DNA from: Streblospio benedicti
Lineage: Eukaryota; Annelida; Polychaeta; Spionida; Spionidae
Direction of reading: 5' to 3'
Assembly (NCBI GenBank): GCA_019095985.1
Contig: JAGTTF010005776.1
Span: 27,391 to 91,390, forward strand
DNA: 64,000 bases
Shown here: positions 32,687 to 44,599 of the stretch, piece by piece
Layout of the letters: every line of letters begins with the position of its first letter
Numbering within the stretch: position 1 is the stretch's first letter
Made by a program: the position numbers and the translations under genes
The notes under the pieces: model-generated
What the model saw: only the letters and a program-made list of their open reading frames with translations
Told to the model about the DNA's origin: nothing
Databases searched by the model: none

Positions 32687-35600
32687 TTCTACTTTGGAGC
32701 CAGCTTATCCTTATTATTTCAATGGTGCCACGCCCACTTCCACAAAGACCCGTTACGGGAACATGACTGACGGACTAGTCCCTTTTTAACAACGTAAACA
32801 TGGACACGAGAACACCCATTTTCCCACCCGCTTCAAATACAAAATCATGTTTTACTGATAATAATCAATTATCTTGGTGATAGTTTGAATGGTTTCCTTA
32901 ATATATTTTTATTATCTGTTGAATGCGATACAAATAAGTGTTTAGATCACTATGTTTCTGTCGAACTGAACTAATAAAAATCACTCAAACGTGGAAGTCG
33001 GATAGACTAGTCTAGACTAGTGTGTGCCGTAGCTGTCAAAAGCGGCCTTTTTTGCCAAATAAAAGATATAATGAGCTGAATGTGAAAATAAGAATCTGCA
33101 TCGAATTTTATATCTCCTATGTGACCATGATAATTTTTGGACTTGTCAATAACACTGTGTGGATAAACCAAAATGCGATTGTTGCCCGGGGATTGTTGAT
33201 GGTAGATCTAGGCAGGTGTCAAAAAGTAGGTTGCACTGACTTCACACACACAAAAAAACGGGATTGGAAAATCAATATGGCATTTGGCTTAAGTATTGCA
33301 AAGCCAAAGTACTAGTAGTATTAGTATTAGAAGTGGTACTGCTTTTTTGTTTTCAATGTCGTGTTTATAAAAATTCAAATACTCTAACATACATGTTTGT
33401 CTAATGACAGTGGACTCTATATGACAATGTGGATAATGTTGTGCATCGTGAGGATGGATAGACTGTGTCTGTGTGATCTCATTAGCAAATTGTGCATTTT
33501 CATAATGTTTTGATTGTAATATATATAAAAACACCCTCCCGGACTCAGGACCCAGACGTGGTAAAGCCAAATATTAGCCTGCTAAAGGTTTCACTTCAAA
33601 TCCTAGATCTACGCATATGATAACATTGACAGTTTGTATGAATGGACAGGTGATTGAATCATTCGTGAATGAAGTTTGATAAGATTGGTAGTGTGTCAGC
33701 AAAAATAAACAAGGCAAATAAAGAAATAGATGCGGTCGCCAGTGTCTCGATATACGTCAGTCTCGTCATGTCACTAAAATGTACATGTGACTAGACTCTG
33801 ACATCTAGATCTATTTGCTTACCTACAACAATGTTCATGAAGAAAGCTTCCTAGTATTATGTAAGGCACTTGTTAGACCTCATCTTAAATATGCCGACCA
33901 AGTCTGGGCTCCATACCCCAAGAAAGATATTGAGACATTAGAGAATACGCAATGGAGGGCAACCAAGCTAATTCCTGGATACAAAGAACTAGATTATGAG
34001 CAGAGACCAACACTAGCTAGGCTATCGTAGACATGATAGAATTATAAAAACATACTGGCCGGAAAATACTAGTTTCAACAAAGATCTGATGACAGAGGCC
34101 TAATATTAGAAAGATATGGGTAGACCTGAACTCTGTACCACATGAGAAAGATTTTAGTTTGATATTAAATAACCAGCTAAAGTTTGATTGCGGCATTGAG
34201 ATTCATAGATCAAGATCAAGAAAGGATCACAGTCAAGATTATGTTGATTTTTTGTAAGTGTATAGATTTATTTTGATACAATACTGTCAAATTAGTATGC
34301 AAGTTTTTGCCTGCAATATTCTGTAAAATATAGAAAATTATTAAGCATAATTTGAATCAATTTCCATTGTACTTTTCATGTTAATTTTGTCATTCATGGC
34401 TATCAGATTTTGCGATTTTCATCTATGAATAATTTTGTGACTATTTTATTTTTGTCCATCCTGGACCTACTTTACATAGGCTATAAATGTTTGCTGACTA
34501 TCTAAATCTGCATTTTTACACCTACCCACGAAATTCGCGTATTAAACCGTGCGCAAACATTTCCAGTTATACAGTAATATAAATGTTACATTTAGATAAA
34601 TATTTGTGAAAATAATTATTGTTAATACTGTAAAGCGAGAATGTTTTTGGAAAAGTAAAGTGTGTAAATTTGAACTATGAATATTATAGGTTGTGTTAGT
34701 TTCAGTAATTCCTATGTGTGCAATAGAATGTAAAAAAGTTCAGCAAAACTTAATTTTGTGATTACCACCATTACCACCATTCTGATCTATTTCAGACTTA
34801 TGGGTCTAGTCCTAAAAATAATAGCTGCTGCACGCATTTTTGTTTGTAAACAATGTTACTACGGGTTCAGCAATCAACATAGTTCCTTAAACTTAGAAAT
34901 ATTGACTATATATGGTGTATGGCGGTTGCTTGTGCAGTAATTCGGGACATACTTGAGAGAGGGTGCACTTTTGTACCTGCTTGCAAATTTTCAAGTAGAT
35001 TCATAGAGTTTAATTTTGGAGAAAAGGGTGTGAGTGACTGGTGGTGTTTGTTGGGAAACCACCATTGTTGGGCTTTCTGCAGGTGACGAAAAATAGGTAC
35101 TTTTTGTTGCAAATCAATTTAAAAAGAAATCCACACACGCAAGGTTGTCAATTTTTTAATATGTTGGACACACTGCAAATTCATGCTAGTGTGTATTGAA
35201 ACGCTATAGATATGAAGGATTTGAGGCCAAATGAGGCCAGTTTTGCTGTCTGGGGTGTAAACTTTGTGATAACTAAATCACCTCCAGTCAGATTTCCATG
35301 GCAACCAAGTATTGTGTGGACTAAAAATGTATGTTTTGCATGGAATTTAATTGAATCTGCATCTCTTTTCGAATAAAAACACATACAGCTTCTCTATGTT
35401 TATCAAAAACTGAATGAGACATGAGAGATTTCAAAAGGGCACACTTTGGTAGCTGCACACAGCAATGGCAAATCAGAAAATCCCCAATCATTCTAGGACT
35501 AGAACCTTATTCAATTGCTTCAACGTAGTGTAAAACATATTCTCGTGGATGGAGGACGATTCACCATGAGATGGACAGATAATATTTTGCTCAAATATTT

Positions 35601-36133
35601 AGTGATAAGGCATATAAATTGATATACCATGCTTAAGTGTGTATCTGCTTGTAAATTTCATCTCAATACTTCATTTCAATATTTGGTTATAGTATTCGTA
35701 GATCATAAAAACTGATAGCAATATTCTTATGACACTATATCAACATTTTGTCAGGTTGTGGATGCTTGGGTGAGAGTTTTTGTCATAGTCTAGTTTTATT
35801 GTTTACTCTCAAATTCAGTCATACATGATAGTATCTTTAAACAGAATTGAATGTGTAAATGTGTACTTTTCATTTGTTATTTTTCATTTATTTGAAAGCA
35901 TTGTTATCTATGAATAAATACACCAAATAGTAGTACATTTTTGTTTGAACTGTTTTATATTTCATCATTCACAGGGCCACACTACCTTCCCAAAACCAGC
36001 GTCAAGAGTAACTTCATGATCAGAATAATAATAAAAAAAAAAAAAGAAAAAAAAAAATCAGCGAGAATAAAGCTCCTAAAAAATTGACACAGCACCCATG
36101 TTTCTCAAATTTCACCTCTAACAATTTGAGAAA
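32687..36133 (+). repeat. duplicated unit, copy B (3.45 kb)
   Basis: Direct copy of 4617-8892 without the LINE insertion; its uninterrupted GATCTCATT lies near 33475. Differences are scattered substitutions, short deletions and homopolymer changes. It contains the LINE RT fragment listed separately. Its right edge meets repeat C at TTTGAGAAAT. Confidence 0.85.
33815..34260 (+). pseudogene. LINE reverse transcriptase C-terminal fragment in copy B
   Basis: The frame reads VHEESFLVLCKALVRPHLKY, then ADQVWAPYPKKDIETLENTQ and WRATKLIPGYKELDYEQRPT before a stop. This is the C-terminal part of a CR1/Jockey-type RT and is slightly better preserved than in copy A, where a shift precedes HPK. RT catalytic motifs are missing. 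Later sequence (HEKDFSLILNNQLKFDCG) may be its last residues. Confidence 0.75.
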
Positions 36134-36570
36134 TTCTAACTTCATAGGAGAAAATGAGACCATGATTGCATACTTTGAACGCTAGATTTTCACTAGTAAT
36201 AAAGCAACATACTGCGTTTTACCCGGAAATCAGGGTACACCAGCAGAATAAAGTTCAACTACATCAAAAAATCAAAATATATTGTTACCTGCATCAGCCG
36301 GTTGCACTTAAAAGGTTCCATTATTCAAAGTATTGATGGTGATTCTTATTATCACACTTTGAGACCATAATATTGTAAATATTTTAAGAAATCTATCGAT
36401 TACTCCCCAGATCAAGACGACAAAATTGCTCTTTATTATCGCCCTACCTGTCTGCTAACATATCGTTTATCGAAAGGGCTATGTTAACCATATGCAACAG
36501 CCATGCGCGATTGATTAAGGCTGTTTCTCTGAAAAATGCATACATATGCATAAATTATGATAATGAGCCA
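36134..36570. repeat. interspersed repeat C, copy 2
   Basis: Matches 30318-30751, starting at the exact base where copy B ends. The right end differs: here GAGCCATTGATTAGCG follows, where copy 1 has a shorter junction to the MITE. Confidence 0.85.
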
Positions 36571-37800
36571 TTGATTAGCGTCGTCAGTCGAATGAAACGT
36601 TAAATATTATTGGTAGTTGCGCCATCTGTTAGCCAATGAGATGGCGCAATAATTAGTTTGTTCGATGTCAGAAATACGTCATCATTTCTCGTGTGAGCGT
36701 GATTTATGATGACGAAATAAACATAGATATGGCGGATGTGACAAATTTTATTAGGTATTTTTTACATATTTCTTAAATTACATCGTTATTTAAACGTGTT
36801 AGTGTTTAATCGTGTCGGATAAATTTTATTCGTTCGATTAGGTGGCAATAGCATTCTTTTACAAGCCGTTTTTCTGCGATAATCGTGTTTTTTTACATGT
36901 CATGTGCTGTGCCAAGTCAATCTCTAATGAAATTGTCGGACCATTCAGTATTTAGGCCACGGTAACTTGATTCTATGGATGACGAGAGCGCCGATGCATT
37001 GAAATAACCCCCGATAGATAAATAATCTTTCAAATGGCTTATGCTTTTATATTCGCCGACGATGCAGCTAAAAATCCATGTTTTTATTATATTGATCGCC
37101 CGATGGCGCCATATTTGCTAGTGACGTCACGCTACCAAGGACGCCAATGCATTCGGTTTCGGTTTTAAAGCAGGTGCGAGGGATATTGCGCATGCGCACT
37201 CACACGGAAGTGTATATGTTTCCTCTTAAAATTAGTAAGCTTTATTTTTCTATTTTCTGGCAAGCATTCGTAATAGATGTGATGAAAAAAATTACAAATG
37301 GCTTACACATTTGTTTAGTTGAGAACGGCAGGTGACAAATGTAATGTTCAATTGATTTGACAACCAGAATCATAGTAGAACTAAGACAAAAATGTAGATG
37401 GCTGAGCGATAATAAATGCCGATTTTAACACATGAGTGACTTTCCTTTGTTGTGTGACAGAATTTGAGCTTTCCAGATATTCCTAGATGTAAATATTTAC
37501 ATACCCTATGATAAGACCCATCATCATACTTTGACTGGTTGGGGTAAGGCTATTTCAGCCCTTAACCCGGGACTCGCACCTATCAGACAAGGAATTACTT
37601 CACTACCTACGAGGGCTAAGGTAGCCGTATATACACTTACAGCGTACATTCGTTCCTAGGTGTCTCTTTATAGGTATACAGGGTATTAAATCAGCTGCAC
37701 ATGTAGGGCTAGGGTTAGTCACCTGCGTACCTGATGTCCTATCCACAAAATGATGCTGTGTGCCACATGTAGCACTCCCCTAGAAGCACAATGTTTGGAG
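36571..37800. other. interior of the LTR-bounded element, non-coding
   Basis: A perfect 11-bp hairpin (TTGCGCCATCT / AGATGGCGCAA) lies at about 36618-36649. A tRNA-like B-box candidate on the minus strand near 37575 (GGTGCGAGTCCCGGG) may mark a SINE remnant. A short ATG frame at about 36731 ends before a GTATT. None is strong enough to call a gene. Confidence 0.3.
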
Positions 37801-37935
37801 GGAGGCTATCAATTTTTCACACACTTTTAAAGGGGGGAGGTGCGGGCTATCCCCCCCTAAATTTTTTGAAAATGTGATGCATTTTTCTGCAATCTAGTGA
37901 ATAAATTACAGCAAAATTAACAGGGCATAATCACC
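37800..37935. repeat. G-rich repeat, first copy
   Basis: A GGGGGGAGGTGCGGGCT start, then AATGTGATGCATTTTTCTGC and AATAAATTACAGCAAAAT, is shared with 38105-38240 in the same orientation. Confidence 0.6.
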
Positions 37936-38049
37936 TTGAAACATCTAGTTAGTGGGATTCCTGTTATTGTATCATTCTGTCAAACCCATCTTCTAAATCT
38001 TATTAGACCTATCCCAAAATATTGTTGTCCTCATGATTCTTATTGGACA

Positions 38050-38262
38050 TTGAACTATTTTAGGTCTTTGTCTTTCAAGTTCTTAATTTGCCGTAGGCAC
38101 CGCAGGGGGGGAGGGTGCGGGATCGGGGACACCCACCTTCTGTGTGGGGGGCCAGGGGTGCCCCCAGATTTTTTTTTTTGTAAATGTGATGCATTTTTCT
38201 GCACTCTGCTAGTGATTAATAAATTACAGCAAAATAAAGAACTTGAAAGACCAAAATAGTTC
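38050..38262. mobile_element. hairpin MITE with second copy of the G-rich repeat
   Basis: Ends AACTATTTTAGGTCTTTG and TCTTTCAAGTTCTT are mirrored by AAGAACTTGAAAGACC and AAAATAGTT, giving about 25-bp inverted arms around the second G-rich copy. Non-coding; about 210 bp. Confidence 0.6.
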
Positions 38263-38387
38263 GGGGGGGGCTAGGACAATTGTTCTGTCTGTCTGCACGC
38301 TTCAAAAAAAGTGATATCATGTGTAATAAAGTGAACAATTGATAGTTTAGGCGGCTTGTAAACATTGATTATTGTCATATTCACATT

Positions 38388-38493
38388 TGGGATTTTAATG
38401 CCAATGCACTTCATATCTTTTGCTTTTTGTTATTTGGGATTTTAATGCCAATACACTTCATATCTTTTGCTTTTTGTTTCTAGTATTTCATAG
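38388..38493. repeat. 53-bp tandem duplication
   Basis: TTTGGGATTTTAATGCCAAT and ACTTCATATCTTTTGCTTTT occur twice in direct succession with one base difference. Confidence 0.85.
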
Positions 38494-38636
38494 TTTATAT
38501 CTTGAAGGATAAACATACATACTCCTCACTTGGCATTATTTTTTATTTCTTGTGGTCGTCTGGATTCTGGGCTATTGGATTCTGTTCTACTTTGTACAGT
38601 ATAGGTCCGAATAACAATTTTGACTATTATTTTAAT

Positions 38637-39300
38637 TAGATAATTTTAAAGTTATGTCATCTAGTGTACATAAAGTTAAATAAATTATTGACATGTAAAT
38701 TGGTTCATTAGTTTATCTTACTTTTATGTATATTGTTAACAGAAATTAATAATTTTAATGATACAAATTCTCAAAGAGTAAAAATTCATTCAAATACTAA
38801 ACTACGACATGAAGAAATTAATTAAAATTTACATTTTTTCTTATTTAATTATTCATATCAAGGACAAATATGTCACAAATTATAAAACAACAAAGAATCG
38901 TTCTCTGTGTATATATTAAATTTTAAAAACCGAAACACTCAACTGAATTGAAATAAATACAAAAACTTACAAGTGCAACCAAATAAAACATTACAGTAAT
39001 TTTCACTGGTAGTTATGTCATCTAGTGTACATAAAGTTGAATAAATTATTGACATGTAAATTGGTTAATTATTTTATCTTACTTTTATGTATATTGTTAA
39101 CAGAAATTAATAATTTTGATGAAAATTTTTATTGTAATTAGCAATTGATTTTAATATGGATTTAGATCACATAGGATTCAGGACATGGAAGATTTACTGT
39201 GTCCAGTATAAAATTATGGATTTCTTTGTCTAGAAATTTGGTTATGGCTGATTAAGTTTCTTTCACCTTATAGAAAAGTTTTGTGATTAACTTTGACAGT
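38637..39300. repeat. repeat R region, copies 2 and 3 (partial)
   Basis: GTTATGTCATCTAGTGTACA with AAATTATTGACATGTAAATT occurs at 38650 and 39010, and again at 41038. 39170-39290 also carries the TTTGTCTAGAAATTTGGTTA part seen at 16780 and 41290. Non-coding and AT-rich. Confidence 0.75.
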
Positions 39301-40025
39301 TTACATGATTATGTTAAGCCTTACAATTCGTTTATTTTTGATTGTTAAAACAAGTTATTCTACTACATGCTTTATTTTGATTGTAATATATATTCGATAA
39401 TTTACTCAAAATTGTTAACAATCCATACCACTGCATGCTTGATGTAATTGTAAAAAGATAGAAATTCATTATATGTTTAGCGTAAAAAAAATTTTTGATT
39501 TTTAGAGTTCTATATCATTGTATTAGCCAACAAACAACTGTATGCTGTGTATATGTATGAATTTTGACTTACACGCTATGTATATTACAGCTTACGATTA
39601 GATACATGTTATAATCACAATTATGTTACCATAGACATTATGTATATAGTGCATGTCATATGTTTGATGGATACTGTAATTAATACCGGGTCCATAAATT
39701 GGATGATTAATGTGTTTTGTAATGTAAAATTATTATATCCTATATATGTGTACTTTATACTAGATGTTGGTTTTATTGTGTTGCACTTTGTGAACAATTA
39801 CAGATCTACGTGAATTAATTGGTGTATAACATGTGTTTAAGAATCTACATCAGTAGATGCTTTTGTGAATTAACCTTCAAACTTAACATAACGCAATCAT
39901 GTTCTTAACACTTGTAGCTAGTTAATGACTAAGAGGTTTCTGTTTGCGTTATGTTCAGTAGCCTTATATCTGGTGTGTGCGTAGTTAAAGTCCGTATCCT
40001 TGTGTTACGGCGGATCCAGCCTTTC
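39301..40025. other. AT-rich interior up to the 3' LTR
   Basis: No coding frame. It runs up to the polypurine tract at 40026-40038. Confidence 0.4.
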
Positions 40026-40038
40026 AAAAGGGGGGAAA

Positions 40039-40276
40039 TGTGATGATAAGAAAGTGCTGAGTCAGATTAGACTCATAGGCACCGCCGGAAGTCTCACACT
40101 TCCGGCTCCGCCTACCGCCTACACACACACCAGTGTCATACGAGTCTACTAGACCTCAACCTGCTCTTGCTAGTCTACTGAGCTAGACGAGGACGGATAT
40201 ATAAACTGGAACTCAATGTAACAAGACAGTCAATAAACAGGATACAAACTGCTCACTGGTTCTTGCTATAACGTCA
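40039..40276 (+). repeat. LTR, 3' copy (pair with 31637-31875)
   Basis: Preceded by a polypurine tract. It starts TGTGATGATAAGAAAGTGCT, with a TATATAAACTGG box and a CAATAAACAGG signal, and is close to identical with the 5' copy over most of its length. Confidence 0.8.
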
Positions 40277-40569
40277 GGATATCATTCAATTGTCCCGTTT
40301 TATAGTGTTGCCACATTATCACTCACTGACCAAACTTGTGAAAATTGATGATCCCCTTATAAGTCAAAAATCCTTCTCTAGAATGAATTTTTAGGCTTTA
40401 AAAACTGGTGATAGGAGGTGATAGGAAGTAAAAGACAGTCCTATTCGATTTGAATATATTCTTAAGGTTATTTCAAGGTTCCAGATATTTCTTAAAAATT
40501 TTATATACTGTCCTAAGTGAATACAGGCTGATTGATCTGTAGCATGATTGTTCAGACTGATTGATCTGT

Positions 40570-40634
40570 GTAATCTAGTAACTACAAGTATGTGGAGTAC
40601 TAAATCTAGTAACTACAAGTATGTGGAGTACTAA
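40570..40634. repeat. 31-bp tandem duplication
   Basis: ATCTAGTAACTACAAGTATG followed by TGGAGTACTAA occurs twice back to back. Confidence 0.85.
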
Positions 40635-40705
40635 AAATTGAAATCTGACATTTTACCTCTGCTCTTTTGTACTTTGACTTTTAATAGTTTTTTATGCCTT
40701 TGCAG

Positions 40706-40870
40706 TGCATTTTAGGCTCCATGTCTACAGTGAACTGTGAGGAGTTGGCCAATCAGCCAGACATAGTTGGATTCCTGGTGAACGGAGACTGGCCCAAGCT
40801 AGACTTCAACCAAAACCTTACAGCCAAGAGAATTCTTCCATCTTGGTCCCCCTTGTATTCATATTGTGTG
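40706..40870 (+). CDS. exon-like fragment, possible host coding sequence
   Basis: A pyrimidine-rich tract ending TTTTTTATGCCTTTGCAG, a good splice acceptor, is followed by an open frame reading GSMSTVNCEELANQPDIVGF then LVNGDWPKLDFNQNLTAKRI. Composition and codon use look like real protein, unlike the AT-rich surroundings. The frame then runs into low-complexity AT sequence before a stop at 40900. A donor site is not clear; candidates lie between 40845 and 40870. I do not recognise the family. No neighbouring exon is visible within several kb. It could be an exon of a host gene with long introns, or a captured or duplicated exon stranded among repeats. Confidence 0.45.
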
Positions 40871-40902
40871 AACGTCTTGCATTTGCAATGTTTATATTAA
40901 TT

Positions 40903-41030
40903 TAAGCTTTAATATTGCTTTTTGATTATATGTGATAATTTTATCTATTATTTTAATTGGATAATTTAAGCTTTAATATTGTTTTTGATTATATGCAATA
41001 ATTTTTATCTATTATTTTAATTAGATAATT
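40903..41030. repeat. 63-bp AT-rich tandem duplication
   Basis: AATTTAAGCTTTAATATTG with GATTATATG and TCTATTATTTTAATT occurs twice in succession, leading into repeat R. Confidence 0.75.
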
Positions 41031-41410
41031 TTTAAAGTTATGTCATCTAGTGTACATAAAAGTTAAATAAATTATTGACATGTAAATTGGTTAATTAGTT
41101 TATCTTACTTTTATGTATATTGTTAACAGAAATTAATAATTTTAACGATACAAATTCTCAAAGAGTAAAAATTCATACAAATACTAAAATACGACATGAA
41201 GAAATTAATTCAAAGAACACACTTAACCAAACAGGCCCAGGGCAATTTTGTAAATGGAAGATTTACTGTGTCCGGTATAAAATTATGGATTTCTTTTGTC
41301 TAGAAATTTGGTTATGGCTGATTAAGTTTCTTTCACCTTATAGAAAATGTGCTCTACATATAATTCTAAGAAATTGATTGCGGGAATAAACGTTCGTTGC
41401 TAAATTTCGA
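41030..41410. repeat. repeat R, copy 4 (longest)
   Basis: Combines the GTTATGTCATCTAGTGTACA part (shared with 38650 and 39010) and the TTTGTCTAGAAATTTGGTTA to TTGCTAAATTTCGAGGG part (shared with 16755-16935). It is therefore the best template for the family. Confidence 0.7.
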
Positions 41411-41742
41411 GGGGGTATACCTCTATCTAGTTTGTATTGTGTGAACTTCCATATGCATTGTCAAAGTATAATTTTGTATTGTGTTTACTAGTTCTTTGTG
41501 TATCATTTGCATTCTGTGTGTTCTATGTAACCACATGTACAGATGCATCTTTACACATGCAAAAGCGCAGCCTTATTTGGGATGTACTTTTACACATGTA
41601 TTAAAAAAGCTCATGCTAAAATAAAGATGTGCTTTTACATGTGTAAAATTCATTTAGCATTTAGATGCATCTTTATACGGAACACGTTTTTACAAATGTA
41701 ATAGTGCATTTCATCAAGAATATTCAATAAATCATCAAAAAA

Positions 41743-42381
41743 AGTGTCATGTGTCATGACCACACAATTGTCTTGCTCATGATACAATGTCAAGCAGGTA
41801 TTCCCTGCAGGCATTTCCCAAGAACAACAAAACACAAGGCCAGGATTCCCTGGAAATCTCCATGAGACGTCATGTTTTGCGTGGGAAGGGCTAGAAATAG
41901 ACCTTGCCTCAAGACATGATGGAACATGTACAATATTATGCTGATCCAGCAGTTGACTACGTCAGCAAAAAAATGGGTATAAATATGAGTAGGATGTACA
42001 CATTGGCACCTTACAACGAGAGAGCACCATAGACTCGGCACTCTAGCCGCAGACTAAAGGCAGCTGAAAACATCAGGCTAGCCAATTGCAGATGTAAAGA
42101 GATAAGATCAATAACGTTGTAACGCGTCATGTGTACAAGTTGTGTATTTAAATAGTTAAGATTGCGGTCACTAATATTTGGAGAGTAAAATAAAGGATGG
42201 AACAATAGTCATTTTGGATCTTATTGGAATCTTACTTAGCAAAAAACGGACCTTTCACGGTCACGTCTAACAACACAGATAAGGAAAAGCCCATTAGTAG
42301 ATCATATATAAGTGAGATCCCAGCGGATCGTCAATCCTCCCTCAAGCAAAGCGAACATCCCAGTACAGACAACGGCCAGGC
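41743..42381 (+). repeat. LTR, 5' copy (pair with 48934-49566)
   Basis: It starts TGTCATGTGTCATGACCACA and contains a GGGTATAAATATGAG TATA box and an AGTAAAATAAAGGATGG poly-A signal. Similarity to the partner continues to CAACGGCCAGGCCT. About 640 bp. Confidence 0.85.
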
Positions 42382-44599
42382 CTGTTGGAACCTGCCAAGG
42401 CCAAGCTCACCACGGCTATGTTGGTCAGATAGTTCAGGTTTTGACTCTACATAGTACACAATAAGTGTTTGAAGATTTCAAGAATTTTCAGTGATAAATC
42501 GGGATAGTTTATTCCAGCCTGTTGTTGTTGATGTAAAAGTAAATAAACTCTCCATCAAATCACAACTTACAGTTATAAGTTGGAAGGATCCAGGATTCAT
42601 TCTATGGAACAACCTAGCAGGAGCTACCTCATTATCAGTTTTGATTACTTTCATCTTTGCTGCAATGTTGAACATCCAGTACCATGAACATGTTTGAGAC
42701 ACTTTATCTATTATAATAGCGTTCACACACGCACGACACACAACGCACCATACACTATTTGAAACAATAAATATTCTTACTCAGGTATGGATCCAAAACA
42801 AACCTAACATATTCTAACAGGAGTCGAACAAGTGTTTTGTAGGCCATGTCTTTGATTGTTCGTAAGTTCACACTCAAATTTCGTTTAAGGGAACCAGTTA
42901 ATCGGTTACCTTTTTGCACAAGTTGCAACGTGTGAATCCCAGAATAAATCAGAGGATTTTCGATAAAGAGGTATTTAATGATATCAACAGACTAAAACAA
43001 GGGCCTTTGAGGTAACGTATGTTTTGTGAGGTGTTAAGTTTATTGTAATGCTCATCACGACACATTCATCAGCGTAAGACTTTATGTTACGTTTCTCCTC
43101 AAATTCAACCAGTTTATCTCGGTCAGCAGTATAACCTGAGTATCTTGTGAACAATGTTTTCACCGTCAGTTTCAAGTTTGTGAACTGGAATGGAAATGGA
43201 CTTGTTTCTAATAGCTATTATTACACACCTCCATATGTTTCTGTCCTTACCATAGATTATGTAGCCATCTGGACATGCTGACGAATTAGTAATTATAGAA
43301 TCTAACCACATTTCAGTGAATTAACAAGCTTTGTTTGTTCCACATACGCACAGGATTGTTTTTGATAAATTGTAAGACCATATTGATAATTCTCAAAGGA
43401 CTCAGGTCACGTGAATACTCTTGCAATTTGTTTTGGACTTGATGAATGCGGTCGTTTGCATTTACCTTGTGTAGTTGGGATACACAGTTTAGATACATAT
43501 CTGCTCTTGTGAGTTTTGATCAGCTTTTGTTTTGTATCAAATCATGATACAATGGATTTGTCACCAAATGACTTCAAATGGCCAAATTCAATACAGTGGT
43601 CCCGTTCTAAGATTGGCGAACCGATATTTTTGGGTAAATGTAGCAGTGGCGGGCACAGTCTATTTTAAGATAAAAGATAATTTTGCAAGATAATAGTATA
43701 TCATCACCAAATTTCAAATACTTGTTACTTATGTTTGATTAAGGTGGGGGATTAAAATCTTTGTCCGATACACGTACAATAAGTCAGTAACATTTAAATT
43801 TAAGTTTTTTTCTTACAGCCGTGTCTGGTAACTTAAAAAAAAAATAATAATAAATTACATTACAAATTACAAAGGCTCACTTGGTAAGACAACATAAGCA
43901 CAGAAGGGTTAACAACCAAGAAGACGCTCCCGGCACGTTGGTAAGGCACAAAAAAAATGTTAATGTAGAGAGATATTCCACATATATGATTACAAAGCTA
44001 TACAGCACAATTATGAGGTCAGGGCCTCTGACCCACCCATATCTTGCACATCAGGAGGGCTAGCTTACACAATGAACTGACTCAGTATCAAAACAAACAC
44101 CTAACATTAGATACCCCCCAAAGTCGCTTCTGGGGACAGCTGTTGGAGGTAAATATCAGAGTAACTGGACACGATCTTCCTTCATAAGCCACACGCCACA
44201 TTGTTCTTTCGAACGCGTCAGTCTCCCCTCATCATTTAACATACAAACAGTTGTTTTAGGTAAAATGTTTCTTAAGGCATAATGTCTAATGGGCAGGATA
44301 TAAATTGTAAAACATCTGAAAGGCTGCACGATTTGAAGGACAATTACTCCTGGGTAACTATGAAAATTTGTGAAACAGTAGGTAGGTGCACAATAATAAG
44401 AATACATAATACAATTATAGTTCTACCCAACCACTCTAATACTCTACACAAATAATCATAAGATCGCATACTTAGAAAAGGTCACGCTGTTCAGCCCCTG
44501 GGTCAATCTATGACACTCTCTCATTCCTTCGGGCACAAAACGTGCCAGATCGGCACTCAAATAACTGTCAGTATCAGTATAGCACAACCCATTCAAAAG

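Larger units (their letters stand above)
31637..40276 (+). mobile_element. LTR-bounded element enclosing duplicated copy B; no gag-pol seen
   Basis: Two 238-bp LTRs in direct orientation are 8.6 kb apart, and the right one is preceded by a polypurine tract (AAAAGGGGGGAAA, ending 40038). The interior holds a C-rich stretch, duplicated copy B, repeat C, small MITEs and AT-rich repeats. I find no gag, RT or integrase phrases. It is either a non-autonomous derivative or an element whose interior was replaced. Fossil; the similar LTRs suggest moderate age. Confidence 0.6.

Noticed and set aside
36731-36780. Short ATG frame starting MADVTNFIRYF
   Set aside because: Only about 15 codons before a stop, with an uncertain donor site; not enough to call an exon.
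37560-37640. Minus-strand tRNA-like sequence with GGTGCGAGTCCCGGG
   Set aside because: Arms do not fold into a proper cloverleaf and no A box of normal spacing is seen. At most a SINE remnant.
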